Made by a program: the position numbers and the translations under genes. DNA of 49,885 nucleotides, from assembly GCA_000806015.1 (NCBI GenBank), contig JWKY01000001.1:107569-157453 (forward strand), written 5' to 3'. Under the pieces are notes generated by a model, which ran no database searches, was not told the origin of the DNA, and saw only the letters and a program-made list of their open reading frames with translations. Each line of letters begins with the position of its first letter. Positions within the stretch are counted from its first letter, which is position 1. Origin of the DNA: an archaeon GW2011_AR19. Its GTDB lineage: Archaea; Nanobdellota; Nanobdellia; Pacearchaeales; GW2011-AR1. Below are positions 1-6,657 of the stretch, in pieces.

Positions 1-18
1 TTTATTTTGTTTTTCATT

Positions 19-249
19 TTAACTATATTTTTTAAAGCCGATATCTACAGCAATCTCTCTGAAACAGTGCCGGCAAAGGTTTAATCCATATGAGCTTATA
101 TGCGCTCCGTATCTTCCGCATCTCTCGCATTTTCGCACTGCGATTCCTATCTTTCTTTCTTTTGGTTTGCAATGTTTTAAAAATTTCCTTTTAATTTCTG
201 GTTTAGTCTCTAATTGCTTTAAAATTTTTCTCCAATCACTCGCTGTCAT
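19..249 (-). CDS. rps14: 30S ribosomal protein uS14 (S14P, zinc-binding form)
   Basis: Small-subunit ribosomal protein of the decoding-head region. The zinc ribbon is visible as CERC followed 15 residues later by CRHC. I place the start at the ATG at 249 (MTASDW) because it directly follows an SD-loop hairpin. An upstream in-frame ATG at 309 would add 20 residues (beginning MHNDTKREIL) that are only the translation of two tandem hairpin units. Next to it the minus strand shows an ATG at 18-16, probably the next spc-operon gene (uS8 expected), but only six codons lie in the window. Family assignment is secure; the start is an inference. Confidence 0.93.
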   Translation of the reverse strand: MTASDWRKILKQLETKPEIKRKFLKHCKPKERKIGIAVRKCERCGRYGAHISSYGLNLCRHCFREIAVDIGFKKYS

Positions 250-253
250 TATG

Positions 254-323
254 AAAAACTCCTGTTTTTTATCATTATGCAAAATTTCCCGTTTTGTATC
301 ATTATGCAAAACCTCCGGTTTTG
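254..323 (-). promoter_or_regulatory. Three tandem SD-loop hairpins before uS14
   Basis: Read on the minus strand: CAAAACC-GGA-GGTTTTG (323-307), CAAAA-CGGGAAA-TTTTG (296-280) and AAAAAC-AGGA-GTTTTT (269-254). Each is followed by CATAATG, so each carries its own Shine-Dalgarno-like loop and its own ATG. Only the last ATG (249) is needed to start uS14. The repeat of the whole RBS-plus-start unit is seen directly; a translational role is inferred. Confidence 0.8.
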
Positions 324-371
324 TATCCGTAGTTTACAGGGACATTGAAAAATTTTTTATTTTCCATATTT

Positions 372-917
372 TTATTCAAACCCCGTATGAAAATTGTCTT
401 CCATAAATTTAATTATTTCTTCTTTTGTAATTATCTGTCTTTTTGGGATTTTTCCTCTTTTTATTTTTTTTAATTTTACTCTTTTTCCAGCTCTTTTAAA
501 CACAACTGTAACATCAAGACCCATAATCCCAATATCTCTTTGATATTCAATACCTGGAATTTCAAGATATTCTTTTATTCCAAATGAAAAATTGTTTTCA
601 CTTATCTGCTTTTTCTTCAAAATATTGTCAACAGCAGCAAGTAATTTGTTTAATAGTTCCTCTTTATTTTTCCTTATTGTAACCACCGCGCCTACTTCTA
701 ATCCTGGTCGGACATTTAAAGAAGGAATTCTTTTTCTTGATTTCATTTTAGCAGGTTTTCTTTTAGTAATAAGAATAAGAAGTTTAACGCCCTTCTCTAA
801 ATTTTCTGCAAGACCTCCAACACTTAAAACTATTTTTTCTATTCTAATCTTTCTCATTTGATTTTCTGCGGAAGATTTAGTTTTTTTACTTGTGACTTTT
901 ATGTTATCGTTTTTCAT
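372..917 (-). CDS. rpl5: 50S ribosomal protein uL5
   Basis: Large-subunit protein of the central protuberance that contacts 5S rRNA. The sequence has the L5 core (IEKIVLSVGGLAE near residue 25, the RKPAKMKSRKRIPSLNVRPG stretch, and the GIEYQRDIGIMGLDV segment near 125). At 181 residues it is normal for archaeal L5. The first 20 residues are a Lys/Ser-rich lead before a second possible start at Met21. Its ATG overlaps the eS4 stop by 4 bases, indicating coupled translation. Confidence 0.95.
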   Translation of the reverse strand: MKNDNIKVTSKKTKSSAENQMRKIRIEKIVLSVGGLAENLEKGVKLLILITKRKPAKMKSRKRIPSLNVRPGLEVGAVVTIRKNKEELLNKLLAAVDNILKKKQISENNFSFGIKEYLEIPGIEYQRDIGIMGLDVTVVFKRAGKRVKLKKIKRGKIPKRQIITKEEIIKFMEDNFHTGFE

Positions 918-1609
918 TCTATTACCATTATTTGTTTAATTAAGACATTTATTTTTTCTTTTTTGCTGTCAATTATAGCCATTTTTCTTTCTTTTTTAGA
1001 ATTAATGGTTTTAAGAGAAGGGTCAGAAACACATTTGGAAACTATTTTTTCTATCTGTCCTACTTTACCGGAATGTTTTCCTGCGAAGACAATTGCATTT
1101 GCATTTTCTTTTAGTGGGAGGCATTTTTCTATTTTTTTATCTTTAAAATTTATTAGAAGAGAATCATTTACCATGCACTTAAATTTTGGGTCTATCAAAA
1201 AATTTCGGCCATCATTTAAATTTAATTGAATTTTCTTTCCGGGCAAAATTCTCTTGTTTATAATTTTCACAATTTTTTTATTTGTTTCTTCTTCTTTAAT
1301 TTGTTTTAATTCAAATTTTCCAATTTCTGAAAACTCTAATCTGTAATATGTCTTTGAAGGGAGAATTGAGAGAGTATCAAAAAGAGTCATGCCTATTTTT
1401 TCATCTTTGAAAAATTTATTATTTATCAACAAATGTTTTTTTTGGATTGCTTTTTTTACTTCTTTCCTTGTTTGAGCTATTTTTAATAAGTCTCTTAAGA
1501 TTATTAACAAAGGAATTCCTTTTCTTGAAAGAGAGTTTGCTACGAAAACATTTCCTTTTTTTACTATCGGCCAATTTTTTGGCATATTTTGTCTTTTCAA
1601 ATGAACCAT
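914..1609 (-). CDS. rps4e: 30S ribosomal protein eS4
   Basis: Archaeal/eukaryotic-type S4e, absent from bacteria. It begins MVHLKRQNMPKNWP, the usual N-terminus of the family, has the RNA-binding S4-like segment (ISRKG-type region, residues 25-75) and a KOW-type segment near residue 180 (GKHSGKVGQIEKI). Length of 231 is typical. The start is set by a hairpin with an AGGA loop (1629-1614) followed by CATAATG. It overlaps uL5 downstream by 4 bases. Confidence 0.95.
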   Translation of the reverse strand: MVHLKRQNMPKNWPIVKKGNVFVANSLSRKGIPLLIILRDLLKIAQTRKEVKKAIQKKHLLINNKFFKDEKIGMTLFDTLSILPSKTYYRLEFSEIGKFELKQIKEEETNKKIVKIINKRILPGKKIQLNLNDGRNFLIDPKFKCMVNDSLLINFKDKKIEKCLPLKENANAIVFAGKHSGKVGQIEKIVSKCVSDPSLKTINSKKERKMAIIDSKKEKINVLIKQIMVIE

Positions 1610-1613
1610 TATG

Positions 1614-1629
1614 AAAAACTCCTGTTTTT
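1614..1629 (-). promoter_or_regulatory. SD-loop hairpin before eS4
   Basis: Minus strand AAAAAC-AGGA-GTTTTT, followed by CATAATG, whose ATG starts eS4. It is identical to the unit nearest uS14 and to one of the three before aIF1. Confidence 0.75.
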
Positions 1630-1766
1630 TATTTTGAAAAATTTATTTTTCATTTTTATTCTTTTACCCCTGCATTAGTTTGGCTTTTTCCTGAAGACGA
1701 ACTTGTCAAAAAATTTCCTTTATGCCCTTCCTTAGGGGATGTTTTTTGTTCGTCTTTAAGTTCTGT

Positions 1767-1865
1767 TTTTTCTTTTTTAACTTTTTGAACTTCTTTTTTT
1801 TGAATCTCCGGTTTTTTTGAATCAGTTATTGCCTGTTCCTTTTTTGGTTCGATTATTTTTTTTTC
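1767..1865 (-). repeat. 99-bp perfect repeat, copy A (uL24 3' end)
   Basis: This 99-base stretch is identical to 4774-4872. It starts (minus strand) with G plus nine A then TAATCGAACC. In one frame it encodes a Lys/Glu/Gln-rich peptide (IEPKKEQ...VKKEK); that frame is open to a stop at 1656-1658 but has no ATG. In the uL24 frame it supplies the last 13 codons and the TGA. The identity over 99 bases was checked base by base by eye. Confidence 0.85.
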
Positions 1866-2121
1866 CTACGATAATCTTTGAAGATTTTAGATTAACTTCA
1901 AGAATCTTTCCAACTTCTCCCTTAAACTTCCCCCTCATTATTTTAACCTTGTCTCCTTTCTTTGCTTGAAGGCTTCTCTTTTTTTGTTTTTTCCTTAAAT
2001 CTTTTGATAAATTGAGATTCACAAATTTTTTCCTTATATGCAATGGAGCATTCGCTCTGTATTTTCTTTGTTTTCTTGGCTGTTTGCTTTCTTTCCATTT
2101 AGTTGAAAAATTTTGTTTCAT
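1822..2121 (-). CDS. rpl24: 50S ribosomal protein uL24, shortened or shifted C-terminus
   Basis: Large-subunit assembly initiator. The N-terminus (FSTKWKESKQPRKQRKYRANAPLH) and the KOW motif (KGDKVKIMRGKFKGEVGKI, residues 56-74) are diagnostic of archaeal L24. Family members usually run to about 120 residues or more; this one stops at 99, just after the frame enters the 99-bp repeat at a run of nine A. With one A fewer the frame would stay open to 1656 and give a Lys/Glu-rich tail. The final RTKKGT resembles the RTKKDGT motif of relatives, so the true end is unclear. Confidence 0.88.
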   Translation of the reverse strand: MKQNFSTKWKESKQPRKQRKYRANAPLHIRKKFVNLNLSKDLRKKQKKRSLQAKKGDKVKIMRGKFKGEVGKILEVNLKSSKIIVGKKNNRTKKGTGNN

Positions 2122-2162
2122 TTTATTTTTTGTTTTTTTTATTTTTAGTTTTTTCTACCATT

Positions 2163-2221
2163 GCTATTTTAGTTTTCTTTTACATTGTAGCTTTTCTTTT
2201 TCTAAAAGAAAAACCCATTTT
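2163..2221 (-). repeat. 59-bp repeat with micro-ORF, copy 1
   Basis: On the minus strand this reads as a 12-codon frame, MGFSFRKRKATM, then TAA, with a small hairpin (TTTTTCT-TTT-AGAAAAA) inside. Copies lie at 15534-15588 and 25812-25870, differing by one base over the shared length. It fills the spacer between uL14 and uL24. Whether the peptide is made is unknown. Confidence 0.8.
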
Positions 2222-2621
2222 AATATACCATTGAAGCGAGTTTAGCAACCTGAGGCCACCGCTCCTGCACCTCCCTTGAAATTGGTCCTTTAATTTGAGT
2301 TCCCTTGGGATTGCCTTTGTCATCTTTAAGAATTGCCACTGCATTGTCGCTAAATGCAATTCTCTCTCCATTTAATCTCCTGAATGGTTTTTTTTGTCTT
2401 ATGATTACAGCATCAAAAACTTTTCCCTTCATATCGGGAAGACCTACACGCACGCTGACTTTAACCCAATCTGCAATTTTTCCGCAAACTTGCCTCTTTT
2501 TTTTCGCTTTGCTTCTTTTGACTGCGACTAATCTAACGATTTTTGCTCCGCTATTATCAGATGCAATCAAATTTGCTCCTAAGTTTAATCCTGCTGTTGT
2601 TTTTGCTGATATTGCTTTCAT
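2220..2621 (-). CDS. rpl14: 50S ribosomal protein uL14
   Basis: Interface protein of the large subunit. It matches L14 throughout: ANLIASDNSGAKIVRLVAV, then VRVGLPDMKGKVFDAVIIRQKKPFRRLNGERIAF, and the C-terminal GTQIKGPISREVQERWPQVAKLA. Length of 133 is normal for archaea. The leader contains a weak hairpin with AGGAA (around 2645-2662). Downstream is the 59-bp repeat and then uL24. Confidence 0.96.
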   Translation of the reverse strand: MKAISAKTTAGLNLGANLIASDNSGAKIVRLVAVKRSKAKKKRQVCGKIADWVKVSVRVGLPDMKGKVFDAVIIRQKKPFRRLNGERIAFSDNAVAILKDDKGNPKGTQIKGPISREVQERWPQVAKLASMVY

Positions 2622-2669
2622 TTGATTGTCCTCAAGCGAATGAATGAAAATTTCCTGTTTGCTTTCATT

Positions 2670-3032
2670 TTATTTTTTTACTTCCAAAAAATTTTTAATT
2701 TTTTCAATTACAATAAAGTGAATTATCTTACTTAAAGGTCTGCACTCTTGAATTTTAATTAAATCTCCTATATTAATTTCTTTTTCCATAAACTCCGGCA
2801 GTCTCGCGTGAATTTTTGTTCTTGATTTTGCATATCTTTCATATTTTCTAACATAAATCGTCCTTTCAAATTCTATCACTACTCTTTTATGGAATTTCTT
2901 TTTGACTATCCCTTCAAAAATCCTGCCCCGAGGAGATATCTTTTTCTCTAAGATTACAGCTTCAGCTATTTTTTTCTGCCCGTCTTCTTTTTCGGGATTT
3001 ATTGTTTTTGATTTATTTTTTTTATTTGTCAT
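2670..3032 (-). CDS. rps17: 30S ribosomal protein uS17
   Basis: Primary 16S rRNA-binding protein. The OB-fold core reads GRIFEGIVKKKFHKRVVIEFERTIYVRKYERYAKSRTKIHARLP, then GDLIKIQECRPLSKIIHFIVIE, which is standard for archaeal S17. A Lys-rich N-terminal lead of about 30 residues precedes it. It lies 17 bases after aIF1 in the direction of transcription. Confidence 0.94.
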   Translation of the reverse strand: MTNKKNKSKTINPEKEDGQKKIAEAVILEKKISPRGRIFEGIVKKKFHKRVVIEFERTIYVRKYERYAKSRTKIHARLPEFMEKEINIGDLIKIQECRPLSKIIHFIVIEKIKNFLEVKK

Positions 3033-3049
3033 TTTATATATATTAAATT

Positions 3050-3343
3050 TTATATGGTTTCTTTTTCAAATCCATGTTTTACTAAAATCTCTTTTACTTT
3101 TTTTTGATGATCTCCCTGAAGTTCAATTATATTATTTTTGCTGGTGCCTCCGCAAGCCAGCCCGTTTTTCAAAATTTTTGCAATCTTTTTAATATTAACT
3201 CCGCTATCAAATCCGGAAACAAGGGTAACAATTTTTCCATATCTCTTCTTATCTGTTGCTATAGTTATATTCTGCAAACTTTTTACCATTTGTTCGCATA
3301 CACAAGCTTGCTGCGGTAACCCGCATTTTGGACATATTTCCAT
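3050..3343 (-). CDS. eif1: Translation initiation factor aIF1 (SUI1 family)
   Basis: Promotes start-codon selection fidelity on the small subunit. The SUI1 core is visible (RYGKIVTLVSGFDSGVNIKKIAKILKNGLACGGTSKN and IELQGDH). The N-terminus has a CPKCGLP...CVC cluster, seen in many archaeal members. Its position between uL29 and uS17 is the usual archaeal one. The start ATG at 3343 follows two exact 28-bp hairpin-plus-ATG units and one variant. Confidence 0.94.
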   Translation of the reverse strand: MEICPKCGLPQQACVCEQMVKSLQNITIATDKKRYGKIVTLVSGFDSGVNIKKIAKILKNGLACGGTSKNNIIELQGDHQKKVKEILVKHGFEKETI

Positions 3344-3347
3344 TATG

Positions 3348-3419
3348 AAAATTCTCCTGAATTTTTATCATTATGAAAATTCTCCTGAATTTTTATCATT
3401 ATGAAAAACTCCTGTTTTT
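3348..3419 (-). promoter_or_regulatory. Three tandem SD-loop hairpin units before aIF1
   Basis: Minus strand: AAAAAC-AGGA-GTTTTT (3419-3404), then AAAATTC-AGGA-GAATTTT twice (3393-3376 and 3365-3348), at an exact 28-base period, each followed by CATAATG. The two 7-bp stems are perfect. Only the final ATG (3343) starts aIF1; the earlier ATGs open short frames that overlap the next unit. Confidence 0.85.
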
Positions 3420-3432
3420 TATTTTGAAAAAT

Positions 3433-3630
3433 TTATTTTTCATTTTTATTTTTTTTAATCTCCCCTTTTTTTGAAGAGATAATTGTATTTATTCTTGAAA
3501 TCATTTTTTTAATTTGTCTTGCTTTCCCGCCTGTTTTTGAATAATTTGCTTTTATTAATTCAATTTTTAATTCTTTAGTTTTTTTTTCTCTTTCAATATC
3601 CGTTAATTTTTTTAGTTCTTTAAATTTCAT
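3433..3630 (-). CDS. rpl29: 50S ribosomal protein uL29
   Basis: Small two-helix large-subunit protein near the exit tunnel. It begins MKFKELKKLTDIEREKKTKEL, a typical L29 N-terminus, and has the second helix ARQIKKMISRINTIIS. At 65 residues it is normal. It lies between uS3 and aIF1, the conserved archaeal order. Confidence 0.9.
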   Translation of the reverse strand: MKFKELKKLTDIEREKKTKELKIELIKANYSKTGGKARQIKKMISRINTIISSKKGEIKKNKNEK

Positions 3631-3641
3631 ATTTCATTTTT

Positions 3642-4277
3642 TTATTTAAATTGTTTTACCCTCTCTTTAAGTTTTTTTAATAACTCTTCACTTATGGTGA
3701 TTTCGTCTTTCAAAATAGCATGAGGTGACAGAATAGCTACTTTTATTCCGACAGTTCCCGGTCTTGTTTCAGCTCTTGCCTGCGCTCTATCAACAACCTT
3801 TGCGCTGTCTCCTACTTTTTTTAACTGACCTTGAGCGAAACGCCAAGTTTTTGCTCTTGCGCCGGGAAGTTTTCCACTTAATCTTATTTCTGTTCCACGC
3901 GCTCCTGCCTTCATTATTCTTTCTAAAATTTTGTAAGTAATACTCTTGAATTTTATTGGTCCAAGTCTTTCCAAACTCTGAGCAATTTCATCTGTCATTA
4001 TTTGCGCATCAAATTCCGGCTGAGTAATTTCAACTATTTCGATATGAGGATTTTCTAATTTAAATTGTTTTTTTAAAATATTAGTTAATTCTAAGATTTT
4101 TTCTCCGCCTCTGCCAATTAATAATCCTGGTTTGTGCGTTGAAATGATTATCTTTTCTCCAACAGGAGTATACTCTGTTTTTACTTTGCTAAGTTTGCCT
4201 TTACCGACGAATTTTTTAATGTATTCTTTTATGGCAAATTCATCTTTTTTTAATTTTACAGTTTTTCTTTCTTCCAT
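3642..4277 (-). CDS. rps3: 30S ribosomal protein uS3
   Basis: mRNA-entry-channel protein. The KH domain is clear (LLIGRGGEKILELTNIL, residues 53-69), as is the C-terminal half (GARGTEIRLSGKLPGARAKTWRFAQG, then DRAQARAETRPGTVGIKVAIL). Length is 211. The start is set by a hairpin at 4300-4282 with TGGAG in its loop. Confidence 0.96.
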   Translation of the reverse strand: MEERKTVKLKKDEFAIKEYIKKFVGKGKLSKVKTEYTPVGEKIIISTHKPGLLIGRGGEKILELTNILKKQFKLENPHIEIVEITQPEFDAQIMTDEIAQSLERLGPIKFKSITYKILERIMKAGARGTEIRLSGKLPGARAKTWRFAQGQLKKVGDSAKVVDRAQARAETRPGTVGIKVAILSPHAILKDEITISEELLKKLKERVKQFK

Positions 4278-4281
4278 TATG

Positions 4282-4300
4282 CAAAATCCTCCAGATTTTG
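4282..4300 (-). promoter_or_regulatory. SD-loop hairpin before uS3
   Basis: Minus strand CAAAATC-TGGAG-GATTTTG, a perfect 7-bp stem with a Shine-Dalgarno-like loop, followed by CATAATG whose ATG starts uS3. Confidence 0.75.
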
Positions 4301-4368
4301 TATCTTGAAAAATTTATTTTTCATTTTATTTTCTGTTGAAATGTATGAAAACTTTTTGTTTTCTTTCA

Positions 4369-4875
4369 TTATTTTTTCTTCTCCTTTATTTTAATTTCAC
4401 GCGCAACTATTTTGATATGTGTTCTTTTTCTTTGCCATTTTCCAAATCTGGCCCGGGGCTTAGAACCTCTATTTGCAAAAGCTTCAGTGATAATTGGTTT
4501 TTCTAATCCATTTGCTGCGGCATTTGCAGATAAACTTTTTAATAATTTTATAAAATATCCTGTTGCTTTTTCGGGATATTTTCCTGATCCGGACGCAAAA
4601 CCTTTAGCTGATTTTTTATGCCCGTATCCTCCCCTCATGGGAATTGCTTTTTTATGGGAAAGAACTTGCTCTAAATCTTTAATTGCCGTTTCAATTGATT
4701 TAGTCTTAATGAATTTGCAAATATCGCTTGAATATTTAGTTGATACTGGAACATTCTTGCTATTTAAAACTGCTTTTTCTTTTTTAACTTTTTGAACTTC
4801 TTTTTTTTGAATCTCCGGTTTTTTTGAATCAGTTATTGCCTGTTCCTTTTTTGGTTCGATTATTTTTTTTTCAAT
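4369..4875 (-). CDS. rpl22: 50S ribosomal protein uL22, no canonical start codon
   Basis: Large-subunit exit-tunnel protein. The whole L22 core is present in one frame: [59 protein letters not shown], and [20 protein letters not shown]. The first ATG in that frame (4638) would delete the N-terminal half, so it cannot be the start. Upstream the frame stays open through a Lys/Glu-rich lead to a TAA at 4878-4876, with no ATG, GTG or TTG. Possible routes are a -1 frameshift from uS19 at the A9 run, transcript slippage, an AUU/AUA start, or an assembly error. The end coordinate is the limit of the open frame. Confidence 0.85.
   Translation of the reverse strand: MEKKIIEPKKEQAITDSKKPEIQKKEVQKVKKEKAVLNSKNVPVSTKYSSDICKFIKTKSIETAIKDLEQVLSHKKAIPMRGGYGHKKSAKGFASGSGKYPEKATGYFIKLLKSLSANAAANGLEKPIITEAFANRGSKPRARFGKWQRKRTHIKIVAREIKIKEKKK
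4774..4872 (-). repeat. 99-bp perfect repeat, copy B (uS19/uL22 junction)
   Basis: Identical to 1767-1865. Here it begins at the last codons of uS19 (TTG then nine A then TAA) and encodes the Lys/Glu-rich N-terminal lead of uL22. Since that lead is in frame with L22 and ends smoothly in its core, this is the likelier original copy. Confidence 0.85.
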
Positions 4876-5261
4876 TTACTTCCCTTAGTTGCCCCTATTC
4901 CTGCTTTAGCGTGCACGACTTTTGATCTGGTAAGAGAAAATTCTCCCAGCTTGTGTCCAAGCATTTCGCCGGTGATTTCTACTGGAACAAATTCTTTTCC
5001 ATTATGCACCTGAATGTTTATTCCTACAAGTTCTGGCACAATAACTAAATTTCTTTTATGAGTTTTTATTTTTTTATTTTTCTTTAATTTTTCTTTTACC
5101 AAATTTACAAAACGTTCAATATCCTGAAAATTTCTAAGAACATATCTTCGCTCTTTAGAGGTCAAACATTTCGCAAATTCCCGCATATTTAATTGCTTAA
5201 GCTCTTCAAGTGTTTTCCCGCGATATGTAAATTCTTTTTTCTTGTGAATAGTCTCTATCAT
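4860..5261 (-). CDS. rps19: 30S ribosomal protein uS19
   Basis: Head protein that pairs with uS13. Core motifs are [14 protein letters not shown], then [19 protein letters not shown] and [24 protein letters not shown], all standard for archaeal S19. It ends KLKKK-stop, the normal place for the family, inside a run of nine A that starts the 99-bp repeat. A -1 slip on this run would fuse it directly to uL22. The ATG overlaps the uL2 stop by 4 bases. Confidence 0.95.
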   Translation of the reverse strand: MIETIHKKKEFTYRGKTLEELKQLNMREFAKCLTSKERRYVLRNFQDIERFVNLVKEKLKKNKKIKTHKRNLVIVPELVGINIQVHNGKEFVPVEITGEMLGHKLGEFSLTRSKVVHAKAGIGATKGSKLKKK

Positions 5262-5956
5262 TTTTGTTTACCTGTCCTTCTTGGTCTTACTAAGCCAACT
5301 TTTGCTCCAGGAGGGGCATTTCTTTTTGCAATCTTGCTTTTTATTCTTTTTCCTCTTCCCGATCCAAAAGGATGATCTATTACATTCATTTTTACAGCAG
5401 ATGTTCGAGGATATAATTTATTTTTAGATCTTTTAATGTGATACATTTTTCCTGCTTTTAAGATAGGTTTCTCTAATCTTCCATGGCCTGCAATAATTCC
5501 TATTACTGCTCTGCAATTTTTATGAAATTTTTTTTCTTTTTTAGAAGGCATAAGAACAAAAACATCTTCACCCACAATCTTATTTATTACTGCAGAATTT
5601 CCGCCGCTTTTTATGAATTTTCCACCATCTCCAGGTCGGGATTCAAGACAATAAATTGTGGTTTTTAAAGGCAAATTTCCAAGTTTCATGATGTTTCCGT
5701 TAGCGATTTCTTCTCCGCCAAATTTTATTTTCTGGCCTTCAACCATTTTATCAAAAGAAGGTATATAAAAAATTCCTTCAGAATACTTAATCTTTGCAAT
5801 TGGCGCGGTATGCGCCAGAGAATTTAATAGTTTTAAAACCTCTCCCTCACCTTCTAATTTTTTTGGAAATTGCAATTTGTATATAAATGCTTTTTTTCTA
5901 ACTCTATAAGTCATACTTCCCTTTCCACGAGCCTGTTGAATTATATTTTTACCCAT
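5258..5956 (-). CDS. rpl2: 50S ribosomal protein uL2
   Basis: Peptidyl-transferase-centre protein. The C-terminal signature is intact ([38 protein letters not shown]), including the conserved His/Gly region, and the [13 protein letters not shown] loop is present. Length is 232, a little short of the roughly 240 usual in archaea. It sits 1 base after the HAD gene. Confidence 0.96.
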   Translation of the reverse strand: MGKNIIQQARGKGSMTYRVRKKAFIYKLQFPKKLEGEGEVLKLLNSLAHTAPIAKIKYSEGIFYIPSFDKMVEGQKIKFGGEEIANGNIMKLGNLPLKTTIYCLESRPGDGGKFIKSGGNSAVINKIVGEDVFVLMPSKKEKKFHKNCRAVIGIIAGHGRLEKPILKAGKMYHIKRSKNKLYPRTSAVKMNVIDHPFGSGRGKRIKSKIAKRNAPPGAKVGLVRPRRTGKQK

Positions 5957-5957
5957 T

Positions 5958-6407
5958 TTATAAAATTGTTAACAAATCTTCTATTGATTTAATTGTATAA
6001 TAAGGATTTCCAGTTTCTTCAGTTGGAAGTTCATTAGAATATTCTCCTTTTTCAATCCAGGCAGTCTTGCATCCTAATTTATTTCCTATTTGAATTCCTC
6101 TTAAAGTTCTATCATCAACAACTAAAGTCTCTTCTGGTTTAACTTTTAATTTTCTCATGCATTTTGTATAATGTTCTGGAGTTTTATCAATCTCTGCAAT
6201 AATAAAATTAAAATAATGTTTTATCCCGTTAATTTGGTTTAACCTTTCTTCAACAGAATTTGAAACCGCTTTTGAAATTACTGCTAATTTATATTTTGGC
6301 TTTAATTCCTGCAAAACATTTTCTGAATAGGGAAACAATCCTTTATTTTTTTCATATAAAGTTCCTGCCCAATCAAAAATTATTGCTTTTATTTTTTTAT
6401 TTTTCAT
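5958..6407 (-). CDS. HAD-like hydrolase inside the ribosomal operon
   Basis: HAD-superfamily protein of unknown substrate. Motif I is DWAGTL (residues 12-17), motif II is the VISKA region, and motif III/IV are the Lys and the VVDDR near residue 97. The second motif-I Asp is replaced by Ala. This DWAGT form is known in phosphonoacetaldehyde hydrolases and is unlike the DxDGT of ordinary HAD phosphatases. It lies between uL23 and uL2 with 1-8 base spacing, so it is co-expressed with ribosomal proteins. At 149 residues it has little room for a cap domain. Function unknown. Confidence 0.75.
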   Translation of the reverse strand: MKNKKIKAIIFDWAGTLYEKNKGLFPYSENVLQELKPKYKLAVISKAVSNSVEERLNQINGIKHYFNFIIAEIDKTPEHYTKCMRKLKVKPEETLVVDDRTLRGIQIGNKLGCKTAWIEKGEYSNELPTEETGNPYYTIKSIEDLLTIL

Positions 6408-6414
6408 TTTATCA

Positions 6415-6657
6415 TTAGATTACTCCAATTTTTGTTGCAACATCAATTGCAAGATTATTTTTATTTAATTTAGCATAAATTATTTTTTTATTTCCCCTAA
6501 TGAATGTTCTGATTTTATCAACTTTAACCCCCAAAGATTCTTCAACTTCTTTTTTTATTTCTTCCTTGGTTTTTTCTTTATCTGTTTCAAATGTTAAAAC
6601 ATTTTCTGCTTCAATTTTCATGACTGCTTTTTCAGTTGAGATTATTTTTAAGTTCAT
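6415..6657 (-). CDS. rpl23: 50S ribosomal protein uL23
   Basis: Exit-site protein that docks SRP and chaperones. It has the L23 pattern: an EKA(V)-type opening, the ENVLTFETDKEKTKEEIKKEVEE helix and VKVDKIRTFIRGNKKIIYAKL. At 80 residues it is normal for archaea. Its ATG overlaps the uL4 stop by 4 bases. Confidence 0.93.
   Translation of the reverse strand: MNLKIISTEKAVMKIEAENVLTFETDKEKTKEEIKKEVEESLGVKVDKIRTFIRGNKKIIYAKLNKNNLAIDVATKIGVI

Noticed and set aside
19-309. uS14 starting at the ATG at 309
   Set aside because: The extra residues are only translated hairpin units; the ATG at 249 follows its own RBS hairpin and gives a normal S14 N-terminus.
1614-1821. A separate gene between eS4 and uL24
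   Set aside because: An open frame exists (to 1656) but has no start codon; it is better explained as a shifted tail of uL24 created by the 99-bp repeat.
3348-3419. The tandem hairpins as terminators or as a CRISPR array
   Set aside because: They lack T tracts after the stem, lie directly before start codons, and have no unique spacers.
4369-4638. uL22 beginning at the ATG at 4638
   Set aside because: It would lose the N-terminal half of the conserved L22 core, which is present upstream in the same frame.
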